A DNA stretch of 64,000 bases from an uncultured Mobilibacterium sp. (GTDB lineage: Bacteria > Bacillota > Clostridia > Peptostreptococcales > Anaerovoracaceae): assembly GCA_947254375.1 (NCBI GenBank), contig CAMYCF010000006.1, positions 9,928-73,927 on the forward strand. Direction: 5' to 3'. Positions 32,319 to 41,500 of the stretch are shown in pieces. Numbering within the stretch: the first letter of the stretch is position 1; each line of letters starts with the position of its first letter. A model generated the notes under the pieces. It was not told the DNA's origin, ran no database searches, and was given only the letters and a program-made list of their open reading frames with translations. The translations under genes were made by a program, and so were the position numbers.

Positions 32319-34172
32319 ATGTCAATTACAGCTGAAACAGCTAAACAACATGCTAAGGATCCTGCAGTATTGTGCTGCAGAGCAGAAGAGGGCACAGTAC
32401 TCGCCCCTGCTAACTTCGAAGATCCGGCAATTTTCCCTGATCTTATTGATTCGGGACTGCTGAACATCGAGGGAGCACTTCAGCTCGGTCAGGTTTTGAA
32501 CGGCTCGAAGTTAACTAAGACGGTTGATTCGCTCACACCTATCACTCCGGACATCGTAGATAAGTACGACCCGGCTGAAGGCGGCGAAGAAGCCCCTGCG
32601 GAGGAAGCTCCTGCAGAGGAAGCTGCTCCTGCTGCAGCACCTGTTGCCGCTAAGGCAGCATGCGGCGGAGTTATCAAACTCCACATCGGAGAAGGTAAAG
32701 ATATCAACCTCGAGATCCCTGCGGGACTCGGCGGCGGCGAAGCAGTAGCGGAGATACCGGGAGCGGTAGTCGCTGAAGGCGGAGCTGCAGTTGCACCTGC
32801 AGTTGAAGAGGAGAGAGTCGTAAGGACCCTGACGAGAAAACACTTCAAGATCGAAAAGGTAGAGTTCGGTGACGAGACTAAGATCGAAGGAACTACTCTC
32901 TACATCCGTAAAGGTATCGAGGCTGAAGCGGTAGAGACTCAGGAGATCGTTCACGACATGAAGCTCGACGTCATTACGCCTGATAACTATCACACTTATG
33001 TAAACTCCGTAATGGATATCCAGCCTATCGCCTGCAAGGAAGACGATGCTGACCTCGGAACGGGAGTTACGAGAGTTCTCGACGGCGTTGTAATGATGCT
33101 GACAGGAACAGACGAAAGAGGAGTTCAGATCGGTGAGTTCGGTTCATCCGAAGGATACATCGATGAGAACATGATGTGGGGACGTCCGGGCGCAGTAGAC
33201 AAGGGCGAGATCATCATCCACGGCGACGTGCTCATCCAGGAGAAGAAGAACATGGAAAGACCTGGACCTATCGCCGCTCACTCCGCGTTTGACTATGTAA
33301 CGGAAGAAATCAGAAAAGCTATCTCGAAACTTGACGAGTCTCTCGTAGTTGATACTCAGGAACTCAGACAGATCAGAAGACCTGGAAAGAAGAAAGTAGT
33401 CATCGTTAAAGAGATCATGGGTCAGGGAGCTATGCACGATAACTTCCTCTTCCCTGTACAGCCTGTAGGCGTACTCGGCGCAAGACCTAACGTAGACCTC
33501 GGAAACGTTCCTGTATCCGCAGGACCTCTCGAAGTACTCGACGGTTGCATCCACGCACTCACCTGCATCGGACCTGCTTCCAAGGAAGTATCGAGACACT
33601 ACTGGAGAGAGCCTCTGATCATCGAGACTATCCACGATCCTGACGTTGACCTTTGCGGCGTTATCTTCGTAGGAAGCCCGCAGGCCAACTCCGAGAAGTT
33701 CTATGTATCGAGAAGACTCGGTTACATGGTAGAAGCTCTCGACGTTGACGGAGCGTTCGTAACTACGGAAGGCTTCGGAAACAACCACGTTGACTTTGTA
33801 ACTCATATCGAGATGATCGGTAAGAGAGGCATCCCTGTAGTAGGATTCTCGTTCTGCGCAGTTCAGGGTGCTCTCGTAGTAGGAAACAAATACTGCGATG
33901 CAATGATCGACAACAACAAATCTCAGTCCGGTATCGAAAACGAAGTACTGCAGTGCAACACGCTCTGCCCTGAGGATGCGATCAGAGGTCTCGCAATGCT
34001 GAAAGCTAAGATGGCAGGCGAAGAGATCAAGGCACCTGAAAGAAAGTACAACGTAAACGTTAAGAACAACAACGTTGAATTGGTATCGAAAGCTCTCGGA
34101 AAAGAAATCGTTCTCGAAGAGAATGAGCAGTCACTCCCAATGAGCCAGAAGAGAAAAGAGAAATACGACTAA
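32319..34172 (+). CDS. prdA: D-proline reductase proprotein PrdA
   Basis: 617 residues. It is made as a proprotein that cuts itself before a cysteine, which becomes the pyruvoyl group that binds D-proline; in Clostridium sticklandii the chains are about 45 and 23 kDa. Here the site is HALTC-IGPA with Thr415-Cys416, predicting chains of 415 and 202 residues. A flexible Ala/Glu/Pro-rich linker lies at about 85-110. Other marks are EIMGQGAMHDN and TTEGFGNNHVDF. Start ATG 32319 has AAGGAGGAAGATCG; the frame extends back to 32253 without a ribosome site. Codon use indicates high expression. Confidence 0.96.
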   Translation: MSITAETAKQHAKDPAVLCCRAEEGTVLAPANFEDPAIFPDLIDSGLLNIEGALQLGQVLNGSKLTKTVDSLTPITPDIVDKYDPAEGGEEAPAEEAPAEEAAPAAAPVAAKAACGGVIKLHIGEGKDINLEIPAGLGGGEAVAEIPGAVVAEGGAAVAPAVEEERVVRTLTRKHFKIEKVEFGDETKIEGTTLYIRKGIEAEAVETQEIVHDMKLDVITPDNYHTYVNSVMDIQPIACKEDDADLGTGVTRVLDGVVMMLTGTDERGVQIGEFGSSEGYIDENMMWGRPGAVDKGEIIIHGDVLIQEKKNMERPGPIAAHSAFDYVTEEIRKAISKLDESLVVDTQELRQIRRPGKKKVVIVKEIMGQGAMHDNFLFPVQPVGVLGARPNVDLGNVPVSAGPLEVLDGCIHALTCIGPASKEVSRHYWREPLIIETIHDPDVDLCGVIFVGSPQANSEKFYVSRRLGYMVEALDVDGAFVTTEGFGNNHVDFVTHIEMIGKRGIPVVGFSFCAVQGALVVGNKYCDAMIDNNKSQSGIENEVLQCNTLCPEDAIRGLAMLKAKMAGEEIKAPERKYNVNVKNNNVELVSKALGKEIVLEENEQSLPMSQKRKEKYD

Positions 34173-34193
34173 TTTCAGAAGAGGATATACTGA

Positions 34194-34478
34194 ATGAAAT
34201 ACGGTGATAAGATCATAAGGATGGAAGGAGTTATCGTGGAGGTACACGACGGTGCCGTAGGCATCGATCTGAGAGGAAGACTGGGTTACCTGCTCATCCC
34301 GCTCCGAATGATAATAAGCGACTATCCTTTGAAGGTAGGCCAGATGGTCGCCTGGAACATGAGCTTCATTGAACAGGAAGGACCTGAGGTCAATCAGAAG
34401 TATATTGAGAATCTGAAATTTGAGGACAGACAACGACGCAGAAGAGCTGCGGAGTACGAAAAAAACAAGGAGGTTTAA
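34194..34478 (+). CDS. Small conserved prd-cluster protein (one domain)
   Basis: 94 residues. One copy of the domain that is doubled at 4660-5100: shared pattern GVIVEVHDGAVGIDLRGRLG, then LLIPLRMIISDYPL against ITVPENIIISDQPL. The last 30 residues are highly charged and helical (EDRQRRRRAAEYEKNKEV). It lies between prdA and prdB, as in other proline reductase clusters. Function unknown. Its stop is four bases before the prdB start, and the prdB ribosome site (AAGGAGGT) lies in its last codons. Confidence 0.8.
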   Translation: MKYGDKIIRMEGVIVEVHDGAVGIDLRGRLGYLLIPLRMIISDYPLKVGQMVAWNMSFIEQEGPEVNQKYIENLKFEDRQRRRRAAEYEKNKEV

Positions 34479-34482
34479 TACA

Positions 34483-35208
34483 ATGAGTTTGACAGTTGTA
34501 AAAGGCTTGCAATCCGAGATCTTCGTTCCTATTACACCAAAGTCGGTTTGGGCTCCTGTAACTAAGGAACTGAAGGACATGACCATCGGACTTGCAACAG
34601 CTGCCGGTGTGCATCTGAAGACCGATGAGAGATTCAATCTCGCAGGAGACTTTACATGGAGAAAGATTCCTGATACGGCAACACCTGATGATTTGATGGT
34701 AAGCCACGGCGGATACGATAACAGTGACGTTAACAAGGACATCAACTGCATGTTCCCTATCGAAAGAATCCACGAACTCGTTAAAGAGGGATTCATCGGA
34801 GGATCTGCGCCTACACACGCAAGCTGCATGGGCGGCGGTGGTAACATCGATAAGTTCACGAACCAGACCGGCCCTGAAATCGCAGACATGCTTAAGAGAG
34901 AAAACGTTGACGGCGTAATCGTCACAGCAGGATGAGGAACCTGCCACCGCTCTGCAACAATCGTGCAGAGAGCAATCGAGTCCGTCGGCATCCCTACGAT
35001 CATCATCGCAGCGCTGCCACCTGTTGTAAGACAGGCAGGAACTCCACGTGCGGTAGCTCCGCTGGTACCTATGGGTGCTAACGCGGGAGAACCTCACAAC
35101 ATCGAGATGCAGACAGGTATCGTAAAGGCTACTTTGGAACAGCTCGTAGCTATCCAGACACCTGGAAAGATCGTTCCGCTGCCTTTCGAATATCACGCAA
35201 ACATCTAG
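34483..35208 (+). CDS. prdB: D-proline reductase selenoprotein PrdB (in-frame UGA, Sec151)
   Basis: 241 residues if the TGA at 34933-34935 (codon 151) is read as selenocysteine. The downstream frame stays open to TAG at 35206-35208 with continuous similarity to the Cys-containing paralog at 5113-5838, which has the same length and Cys at residue 151. The active site reads TAG-U-GTCHRS. A hairpin starts 14 bases after the UGA (see 34950-34970). PrdB's selenolate attacks the substrate bound to PrdA's pyruvoyl group, giving 5-aminovalerate. Automatic callers would split or truncate this gene. Ribosome site AAGGAGGTTTAATACA. The selA/B/C/D genes are not in this window. Confidence 0.95.
34950..34970 (+). 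promoter_or_regulatory. Putative bacterial SECIS hairpin of prdB
   Basis: Stem CTCTGCA (34950-34956), 7-base loop ACAATCG, TGCAGAG (34964-34970), beginning 14 bases after the UGA codon, inside the coding sequence as bacterial SECIS elements are. The same positions in the Cys paralog (around 5580-5600) cannot form it. Confidence 0.65.
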
Positions 35209-35232
35209 TTTTAAAGAAGATATTAAGAATTA

Positions 35233-35262
35233 TAGGGCAGATGAAAGTCTGCCCTATTTTTC
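35233..35262 (+). terminator. Terminator or attenuator between prdB and prdD
   Basis: Stem TAGGGCAGA (35233-35241) with TCTGCCCTA (35248-35256), followed by TTTTT. prdD lies 52 bp further on without an obvious promoter of its own, so it likely gives partial read-through. Confidence 0.85.
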
Positions 35263-35313
35263 CTAATATGAAGGCTATCCTAGTTTCAATTAAACATTGA
35301 GGGGTACATTAGT

Positions 35314-36081
35314 ATGAGTATGAATGAAATCGATTTAAGAAGACTGGTCATCAAAGCTTTCCACATGAACGAGGTAGAGATGGGAGAGCACAACGACATA
35401 ACGGTCGACGGTAAGTTTACGGTATCCAAAGAGATGATCCCGGCACTGGAGAAGAAATACGAAACGATCGAAAAGATCGACATCCAGCTTATAGCTCCGG
35501 GGGATCACGACAGATATACGAACACGATAATGGACATAATCCCTATCTCCACTAAAGTCCTCGGAGTATGCGGAGAGGGAATAACACATACGGTAACGGG
35601 TGTCTATGTTATGCTGACGGGAGTCGATACCGACGGCAAACAGACCCACGAGTTCGGTTCGTCGGAAGGAAATCTCAAAGAACAACTCGTGCTCGGAAGA
35701 GCAGGCACACCGGGTGAAGACGACTACATCATTTCTTTTGATGTCACCTTTAAGTCCGGAATGGGTCAGGAAAGGAAAGGACCTCTCGAAGGTCACACCG
35801 CCTGCGACGAATTCATCCAGTCTTACAGGGACAAACTTAAGAAATTTAACGGAAATAAAGCGACCGAAAAGCACGAATACCACGACGTTATCAGGCCGGG
35901 ACAGAAAAAGGTCCTGATAATCCGTCAGGTGGCCGGCCAGGGCGCAATGTACGATACGCATCTGTTCCCTAATGAACCGTCCGGAGTGGAAGGCGGAAGA
36001 TCCATAATCGAAATGGACAACATGCCTGTTCTGCTCACTCCAAACGAGTACAGAGACGGCGCTATAAGATCGATGCAGTAA
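35314..36081 (+). CDS. prdD: Proline reductase cluster protein PrdD
   Basis: 255 residues, related to the middle domain of PrdA: RRLVIKAFHMNEVEMGE, GVCGEGITHTVTGVYVMLTGV, VAGQGAMYDTHLFPNEP. It ends at RDGAIRSMQ, which aligns with the residues just before the Thr-Cys cleavage site of PrdA. PrdD is thought to assist the reductase; it has no pyruvoyl site. It is the first gene after the attenuator hairpin and is followed at 14 bp by prdE. Confidence 0.92.
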   Translation: MSMNEIDLRRLVIKAFHMNEVEMGEHNDITVDGKFTVSKEMIPALEKKYETIEKIDIQLIAPGDHDRYTNTIMDIIPISTKVLGVCGEGITHTVTGVYVMLTGVDTDGKQTHEFGSSEGNLKEQLVLGRAGTPGEDDYIISFDVTFKSGMGQERKGPLEGHTACDEFIQSYRDKLKKFNGNKATEKHEYHDVIRPGQKKVLIIRQVAGQGAMYDTHLFPNEPSGVEGGRSIIEMDNMPVLLTPNEYRDGAIRSMQ

Positions 36082-36095
36082 GGAGGAGGTAAAAT

Positions 36096-36578
36096 ATGGG
36101 AATCGGACCTTCAACAAAAGAAACGAGTTTACATCATTTCAGAGATCCTCTGGTTGATATAGCAGGGAGCGATACGGGAATCGACCTCATGGGCGTCCTT
36201 GTTTTCGGAACGTCGGACGGCAACGTCGAGAAGCTCAGGAACAGTAAAAGAGCGGCCGTAATGGCGGAGTGCATGAGAGCCGACGGCGTCATCCTCACAT
36301 CCGACGGATGGGGCAACAGCGACGTAGACTATACGAACTGCGTCGACGAGCTCGGTAAAAGAGGCATCCCTCTCAGCGGACTCAATTTCAGCGGCACGAT
36401 CGCGACGTTCGTAGTCGAAAACGAATATCTCCAGAAGAATATCGTGGACATCAATAAAAACCCTGAGGGCATCGAATCGAACATCGTAGGCGAGAACAAC
36501 ATGACGGCCGACGATGTAAGAAAAGCCCTGACGATACTGAAGATAAGAATGAGAGAAAAAGACCTCAAGAACAGGTAG
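36096..36578 (+). CDS. prdE: Proline reductase cluster protein PrdE
   Basis: 160 residues, related to the C-terminal (pyruvoyl) chain of PrdA. It starts MGIGPSTKETSLHHF where PrdA has C-IGPASKEVSRHY, so the start Met-Gly stands where the cleavable Cys is in PrdA. It shares TSDGWGNSDVDYTN with PrdA TTEGFGNNHVDF. It should be catalytically silent and probably pairs with PrdD as a split PrdA-like partner. Ribosome site AAGGAGGAGGTAAAAT. Confidence 0.92.
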   Translation: MGIGPSTKETSLHHFRDPLVDIAGSDTGIDLMGVLVFGTSDGNVEKLRNSKRAAVMAECMRADGVILTSDGWGNSDVDYTNCVDELGKRGIPLSGLNFSGTIATFVVENEYLQKNIVDINKNPEGIESNIVGENNMTADDVRKALTILKIRMREKDLKNR

Positions 36579-36585
36579 TAATACT

Positions 36586-37179
36586 ATGAAAAATCCGAAC
36601 AGAAAAGCTGCTGCGAGGAGAAGCGGGACGACAGATTTTGTTCGTCCCGATACCATTTTGGTATATAATTCGCACCGCGGTTCGACACATGAATATGCCG
36701 AGTGGATAACGAAAGCCCTCGACTGCGACGTCATGAGCTACTCCAGAAAGATGCTCGGCGTTACCACGTACTACAAGAACGTGATCTTTATGGGATGGGT
36801 CAAGGGTACCGAGATAACTAAACTCAATGTACTCAAGCAGAATCAGGCGAATTTCCACCTCAGCGATAAGAATCTGATCATCGTTGCCGTGGGGGCCATG
36901 GAGCCGACGGAGAAATATATCGACGCGCTCAGGTTCAGAAACGGCATAACAGAAGACGGACCGGGCACGTTCTTCTATCTGCCGGGACGCTTCGATCCGG
37001 CCTCTTTATCGCCTACAAATAAATCGGCGCTGAAGATGATGATGCCGGGCATGTGTTCCATAGAGCCCGAGAAAGCGGACGAAGTAGTAAAACGTTTTGA
37101 GACTGGCTATGACGGAGTCGATAAAAAGAACATATTGCCTATAGTCGAGGTCGTAATGCAGACGAGGATCGACAGATAG
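36586..37179 (+). CDS. Flavodoxin-domain protein of the prd cluster
   Basis: 197 residues. A short basic N-terminus (about 20 residues, KNPNRKAAARRSG) is followed by a flavodoxin-like fold with the phosphate-binding loop YNSHRGSTHEYAEWI and a second strand-loop GWVKG. It starts seven bases after prdE and is last in the operon before a terminator, so it should act with the reductase. As a flavoprotein it could donate electrons or protect the enzyme (inference). A second flavodoxin-domain gene of similar size lies at 43251-43829. The redox partner is unknown. Confidence 0.78.
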   Translation: MKNPNRKAAARRSGTTDFVRPDTILVYNSHRGSTHEYAEWITKALDCDVMSYSRKMLGVTTYYKNVIFMGWVKGTEITKLNVLKQNQANFHLSDKNLIIVAVGAMEPTEKYIDALRFRNGITEDGPGTFFYLPGRFDPASLSPTNKSALKMMMPGMCSIEPEKADEVVKRFETGYDGVDKKNILPIVEVVMQTRIDR

Positions 37180-37196
37180 TATAAGTAAAAGGTGAG

Positions 37197-37218
37197 GGGA
37201 GGCGACGGCCTCCCTTTT
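37197..37218 (+). terminator. Terminator of the prd operon
   Basis: GGGAGGC (37197-37203), loop GACG, GCCTCCC (37208-37214), then TTTTATC. Confidence 0.8.
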
Positions 37219-37262
37219 ATCATGCCGTTTATGCAGAGACTTTTACAGGGCAAAAGGACAAT

Positions 37263-37292
37263 AAAAAAGAGGAGCTGAGCTCCTCCTTTTTA
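37263..37292 (-). terminator. Terminator of the TauE/SafE gene
   Basis: GAGGAGC (37269-37275), loop TGA, GCTCCTC (37279-37285), with A6 to the left that gives a T run on the minus strand. Confidence 0.85.
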
Positions 37293-37310
37293 TATCTTTA
37301 AATATGCCGT

Positions 37311-38222
37311 TTAAGCCAATCCGTCTTTCTTCATCTTCTTTGCGTCCTTGAAGAACATGAACGAAGTGAAGAATACTACACAAACTACGACCCAGAGCAG
37401 AACCGTGATAGGCAGGCTCTTTACGATGAAGTAAGCGCAGAGTACGCCGATAGCACCGAAGAGCATCTGGCAGATAGTAGCTACCATGTCGAATCTGTTC
37501 TCTTTAATGAACTTAGGTCCGTTACCGAATGCCATCAGGTATGCGCAGGATCCCATCATGATAGGGAATGCAGCCTTGATGCTCATGCCGAGTGCGGAAA
37601 TGAGAGCCATGCACGGAGCATAGAGACCTACCGCAACGTTCATGAGAGCGCCGAGGAAGAAGTTAACTACAACACCGATAACGAGCTTTCCGCCGGTAAG
37701 TCCTGTAGCAGTTCCTACGATTCCGAAAGGACCAACGCCGACCTGCTTGCAAACCATTACGATACCGAGTACGCAGAGTCCGACGCCCATGCCAATTCTT
37801 ACGTGATACAGGTTCCACTTAGTTACGATTCCTGCTCCGACGAATGCGCCGAGAACAGCTGCGATCAGCATGGAAACGAGCGTAAGAGGATCGAGATCTA
37901 CGAAACCGAAGAACAGGAATGCCTCGAGCAATACCGGGGTAGTATCACCAACGTTCAGAGTTCCCGGGATGTTGATGTCGTCTACGGAACCTCTGAGTTT
38001 CAGCATTGCTGAAGACGGTGCGTACGAACCGATACCGAGAGTATCGAAGAAGTTAGCTACGAAGCCTACCATTGCGTTCCAAGCGAAGAATTTCTTCTGA
38101 GCCTGCCACTGTGCTTCACCTTCTTCGGTAGCGCGGTTCTTCTTAACCTTGGATGCTACCAATGCGATGTTGAGGATCAAGCCTACAACGCAGAGACCTT
38201 TCATTATTACAATATAATCCAT
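37311..38222 (-). CDS. TauE/SafE-family membrane permease
   Basis: 303 residues, about eight transmembrane helices, with the family glycine/alanine-rich repeats (GLTGGKLVIGVVVNFFLGAL; AAVLGAFVGAGIV). The family exports or imports small anions such as sulfite, sulfoacetate or organic acids. It converges on the prd operon and shares its codon bias (CCT, GCA, GTA, GTT), which suggests strong expression. Movement of a proline-fermentation product or of a sulfur/selenium oxyanion are both possible; neither is shown. Start ATG 38222 is chosen because GGAGG lies six bases upstream; the frame extends to 38234 through that site. Confidence 0.82.
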   Translation of the reverse strand: MDYIVIMKGLCVVGLILNIALVASKVKKNRATEEGEAQWQAQKKFFAWNAMVGFVANFFDTLGIGSYAPSSAMLKLRGSVDDINIPGTLNVGDTTPVLLEAFLFFGFVDLDPLTLVSMLIAAVLGAFVGAGIVTKWNLYHVRIGMGVGLCVLGIVMVCKQVGVGPFGIVGTATGLTGGKLVIGVVVNFFLGALMNVAVGLYAPCMALISALGMSIKAAFPIMMGSCAYLMAFGNGPKFIKENRFDMVATICQMLFGAIGVLCAYFIVKSLPITVLLWVVVCVVFFTSFMFFKDAKKMKKDGLA

Positions 38223-38270
38223 AATAACCTCCATTTAATTTGAAATAATAAATGAAAATAATGATCGTCG

Positions 38271-38302
38271 AAGCGGAATGATCCCCCGATATGATTCCGC
38301 TT
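38271..38302 (-). promoter_or_regulatory. Leader hairpin at the 5' end of the TauE/SafE mRNA
   Basis: AAGCGGAAT (38294-38302 read on the minus strand) pairs with ATTCCGCTT (38271-38279), 14-base loop containing GGGGG. It begins about four bases after the predicted transcription start, so it may stabilise the mRNA or bind a regulator. Confidence 0.5.
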
Positions 38303-38312
38303 AACTGTGTTA

Positions 38313-38341
38313 AGTATAGCAGTTTATCAAATATTTGTCAA
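38313..38341 (-). promoter_or_regulatory. Strong promoter of the TauE/SafE gene
   Basis: Minus strand TTGACA (38336-38341), 17-bp spacer, TATACT (38313-38318). Confidence 0.8.
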
Positions 38342-38546
38342 ACATTCGGTGCAGAAACTGTGAAGATATCGCTTTTATTGGGATGAAAATGCGTCGTAAA
38401 AATGAATGGCGCGAACGCCTTTTATTGCAAGGGGTACAGCGCCGGCAAAAAGCGCTTTTACCGATCGGGGCGAAAAACATTTTTGAAGGAATTGTGATAT
38501 AATCAAATCCTGATAAGGGGTCTTGCCCCGATAAAAGGAGAAACAG

Positions 38547-41500
38547 ATGGCTTTTACGCACCTTCACTTACATACCGAATACAGCCTTCTGGACGGGATG
38601 GCGAGGATAGATAAACTCGTCGAGAGGGCGAAGGAATACGGCATGGATTCCGTGGCCGTGACGGACCACGGCGTCATGTACGGTGCCGTTCATTTTTATC
38701 GAGCGTGTAAGAAGGCGGGGATCAAGCCGATAATAGGCTGTGAGGTCTACACGGCGCCGCGCGGGATCGCCGAGAAAGACAGGGAGAGGGGTCATCTCAT
38801 TCTTTTGGCGAAAAACAACGAGGGATACACGAATCTGTGCAAGATCGTCTCCGCCGGATTTTTGGAAGGATTTTACGTAAAACCGAGGATAGACAAGGCG
38901 ATACTCGGGCAGTACAGCGACGGGATCATATGCCTGTCGGCGTGCGTTGCCGGGGAAGTGCAGAAGCTGCTTTTAGCGGGAAGGTACGAGGACGCGAAGA
39001 AGGAAGCGCTGTCGCTTCGGGATATTTTCGGGGGAAACAACTTTTTTATAGAGATGCAGAACCACGGGGTCGAGTACGATGAACGCCTGATAGGACTGCA
39101 GAAACAGCTGTCGGACGAGACGGGGATACCGCTCGTAGCGACGAACGATGTACATTATATAGACAGGAAGGACGCGTACGTCCACGATGTCCTGCTCGCG
39201 ATGCAGACGAAGACGACAGTCATGGACGAGAAGCGGATGAGGTTCGACAACGACGAATTTTATTTCAAGTCCGAGGAGGAGATGCGCGGCATTTTTGTCG
39301 ACATGCCCGATGTGTGCGACAGGACGGCCGAGATCGCGGAGAGGTGCAACGTCGAGTTCGTCTTCGGCGAATATCACCTGCCGGAGTTCGATGCGCCGCC
39401 CGGGAAGGATAAGAGCGTGTATCTGAGGGAGCTATGCTTCTCCGGACTGATCGAAAGGTACGGCGAAGAGGCTGCGAAGGATGGGAACCCGTACAGGGAG
39501 AGGCTCGACAAGGAGCTCGGAATAATAGAGTCCATGCATTTCGTCGACTATTTTTTGATCGTCTGGGACTACGTGTCATATGCGGTGAGAAACGACATAC
39601 CCGTCGGACCGGGCAGAGGTTCCGCGGCAGGGAGCCTCGTTGCGAACTGCCTCGGGATAACCGATCTCGACCCGCTCAAATACGACCTCATATTCGAGAG
39701 GTTCCTAAACCCCGAGCGTATAAGCATGCCGGATATCGACATGGATTTCTGCATCGAGGGAAGGCAGGACGTCATCAACTATGTCATCAACAAGTACGGG
39801 AAGGATAAGGTCTCTCAGATCATAACCTTCGGTACCATGAAGGCGAAGGCGGCGGTGAGGGATGTCGCAAGGGCGCTCGGAGAGCCGTACTCAAAGGGAG
39901 ACGAGCTCGCGAAGAAGATCCCGAATGAGCTTCACATAACGATAGAAAAAGCACTCGAGGCGAATCCGGATCTCCGCGACATGTACGAGGACGATCCGTC
40001 GGTCAGAAAGATAATAGATATAGCTATGGAAGTGGAAGGCATGCCGAGGAACGAATCAACGCATGCCGCCGGAGTCGTCATAAGCAAGGAGCCGCTCGCA
40101 TCGATCGTGCCGCTCTACAGGTCGAAGGATGACGTTGTGGCCACCCAGTTCGACATGGAAGTCATCGGGGAGCTCGGCCTCCTCAAAATGGACCTTCTTG
40201 GCCTCAAGAACCTCACGATGATAAGGCATGCCGTCGACGGTATAGAGAAGAATCGCGGCATTCGCCCTGATTTTTCGTCCCAAAAATACGACGATCCCGC
40301 AGTCTATAAGATCATATCCGACGGAAACACGGCGGGCCTTTTCCAGCTAGAAAGCAAGGGCATGACCGATTTCATGAAAAGGCTGAAACCGAGCCGCTTC
40401 GAAGACATAATAGCCGGCATCGCCCTCTACAGGCCGGGCCCGATGGACTCGATCGACACGTATATCGAGAACAGCAGGCACCCGGAAAACATCAAATACA
40501 TGCATCCCGCCCTCGAGCCGATACTCAACATCACGTACGGGTGCATGATATATCAGGAACAGGTAATGCACATAGTGCGCGAACTCGCGGGATACTCTTT
40601 CGCTCGCTCGGACGTCATAAGAAAAGCGATGAGCAAGAAAAAGATGGACGTGATGCGCGAGGAGAAGCACTATTTCATCTACGGTAAAAAGGACAAAGAC
40701 GGAAACGCCGAGATCCCGGGCTGCATCGAAAACGGCATCCCGAAGGAAGCCGCTGAAGAGATATTCGATGCGATGATGAGCTTCGGCGAGTACGCGTTCA
40801 ACAAGTCGCACGCGGCCGCATACGCCGTGATCTCCTACGAAACGGCATACCTCAAGGCCCACTATCCGGCGGAGTACATGGCCGCCCTCATATCGGGCAC
40901 GACCGACAGCGCCGCGAAAGTATCGATGTACATGAGGAACTGCGAAGAAATGGGCATCGAGATCCTTCCGCCTTCGATAACAAAGAGCGACGCCGACTTC
41001 AAGGTCGAGGACGGTAAAATAAGGTTCGGCCTCAAGGAGATAAAATCGGTCGGCGCGGACGTCATCGATACGATAATCGAAGCCCGCCGTAAAAACGGAG
41101 GATTCACCGATATTTTCGACTTCGCCGATGCCGTCGCCGGGACGGAGCGCGGTAAAAAGCCGAACAAAAAGGCGATAGCCGCCATGATAAAAGCCGGCGC
41201 CTTCGACTGCCTCCACGACAACAGGGCCGCGATGCTGGCAATAATAGATCAGACACTTGACGAAGCCCAGAAGCGGGCGAAGGACATAGATGCGGATCAG
41301 GTCACGTTCTTCCAGCTTTCCGACGATTTTACCGAGGACGTGAAGATCGAGAGGGAACTGCCTAAGGTGGCGGATTTTACCGACAGGCAGAGGCTCGCAA
41401 TGGAGAAGGAAGCTACGGGAGTGTTTTTATCGGGCCACCCTCTGGACGAGTACGGCGATCTGATAAAAACGTACGCCACGGCGAACACTTCCGACCTTTC

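Larger units (their letters stand above)
38223..38546. other. 324-bp divergent region between the TauE/SafE gene and dnaE
   Basis: Holds the TauE/SafE promoter (38313-38341) and its leader hairpin (38271-38302). A TATAAT box at 38498-38503, 44 bp before dnaE, lacks a clear -35. No gene found. Confidence 0.6.

Noticed and set aside
34420..35208. Two separate genes (ending at 34935 and starting near 34963)
   Set aside because: The Cys paralog of identical length shows this is one prdB gene with an in-frame selenocysteine UGA.
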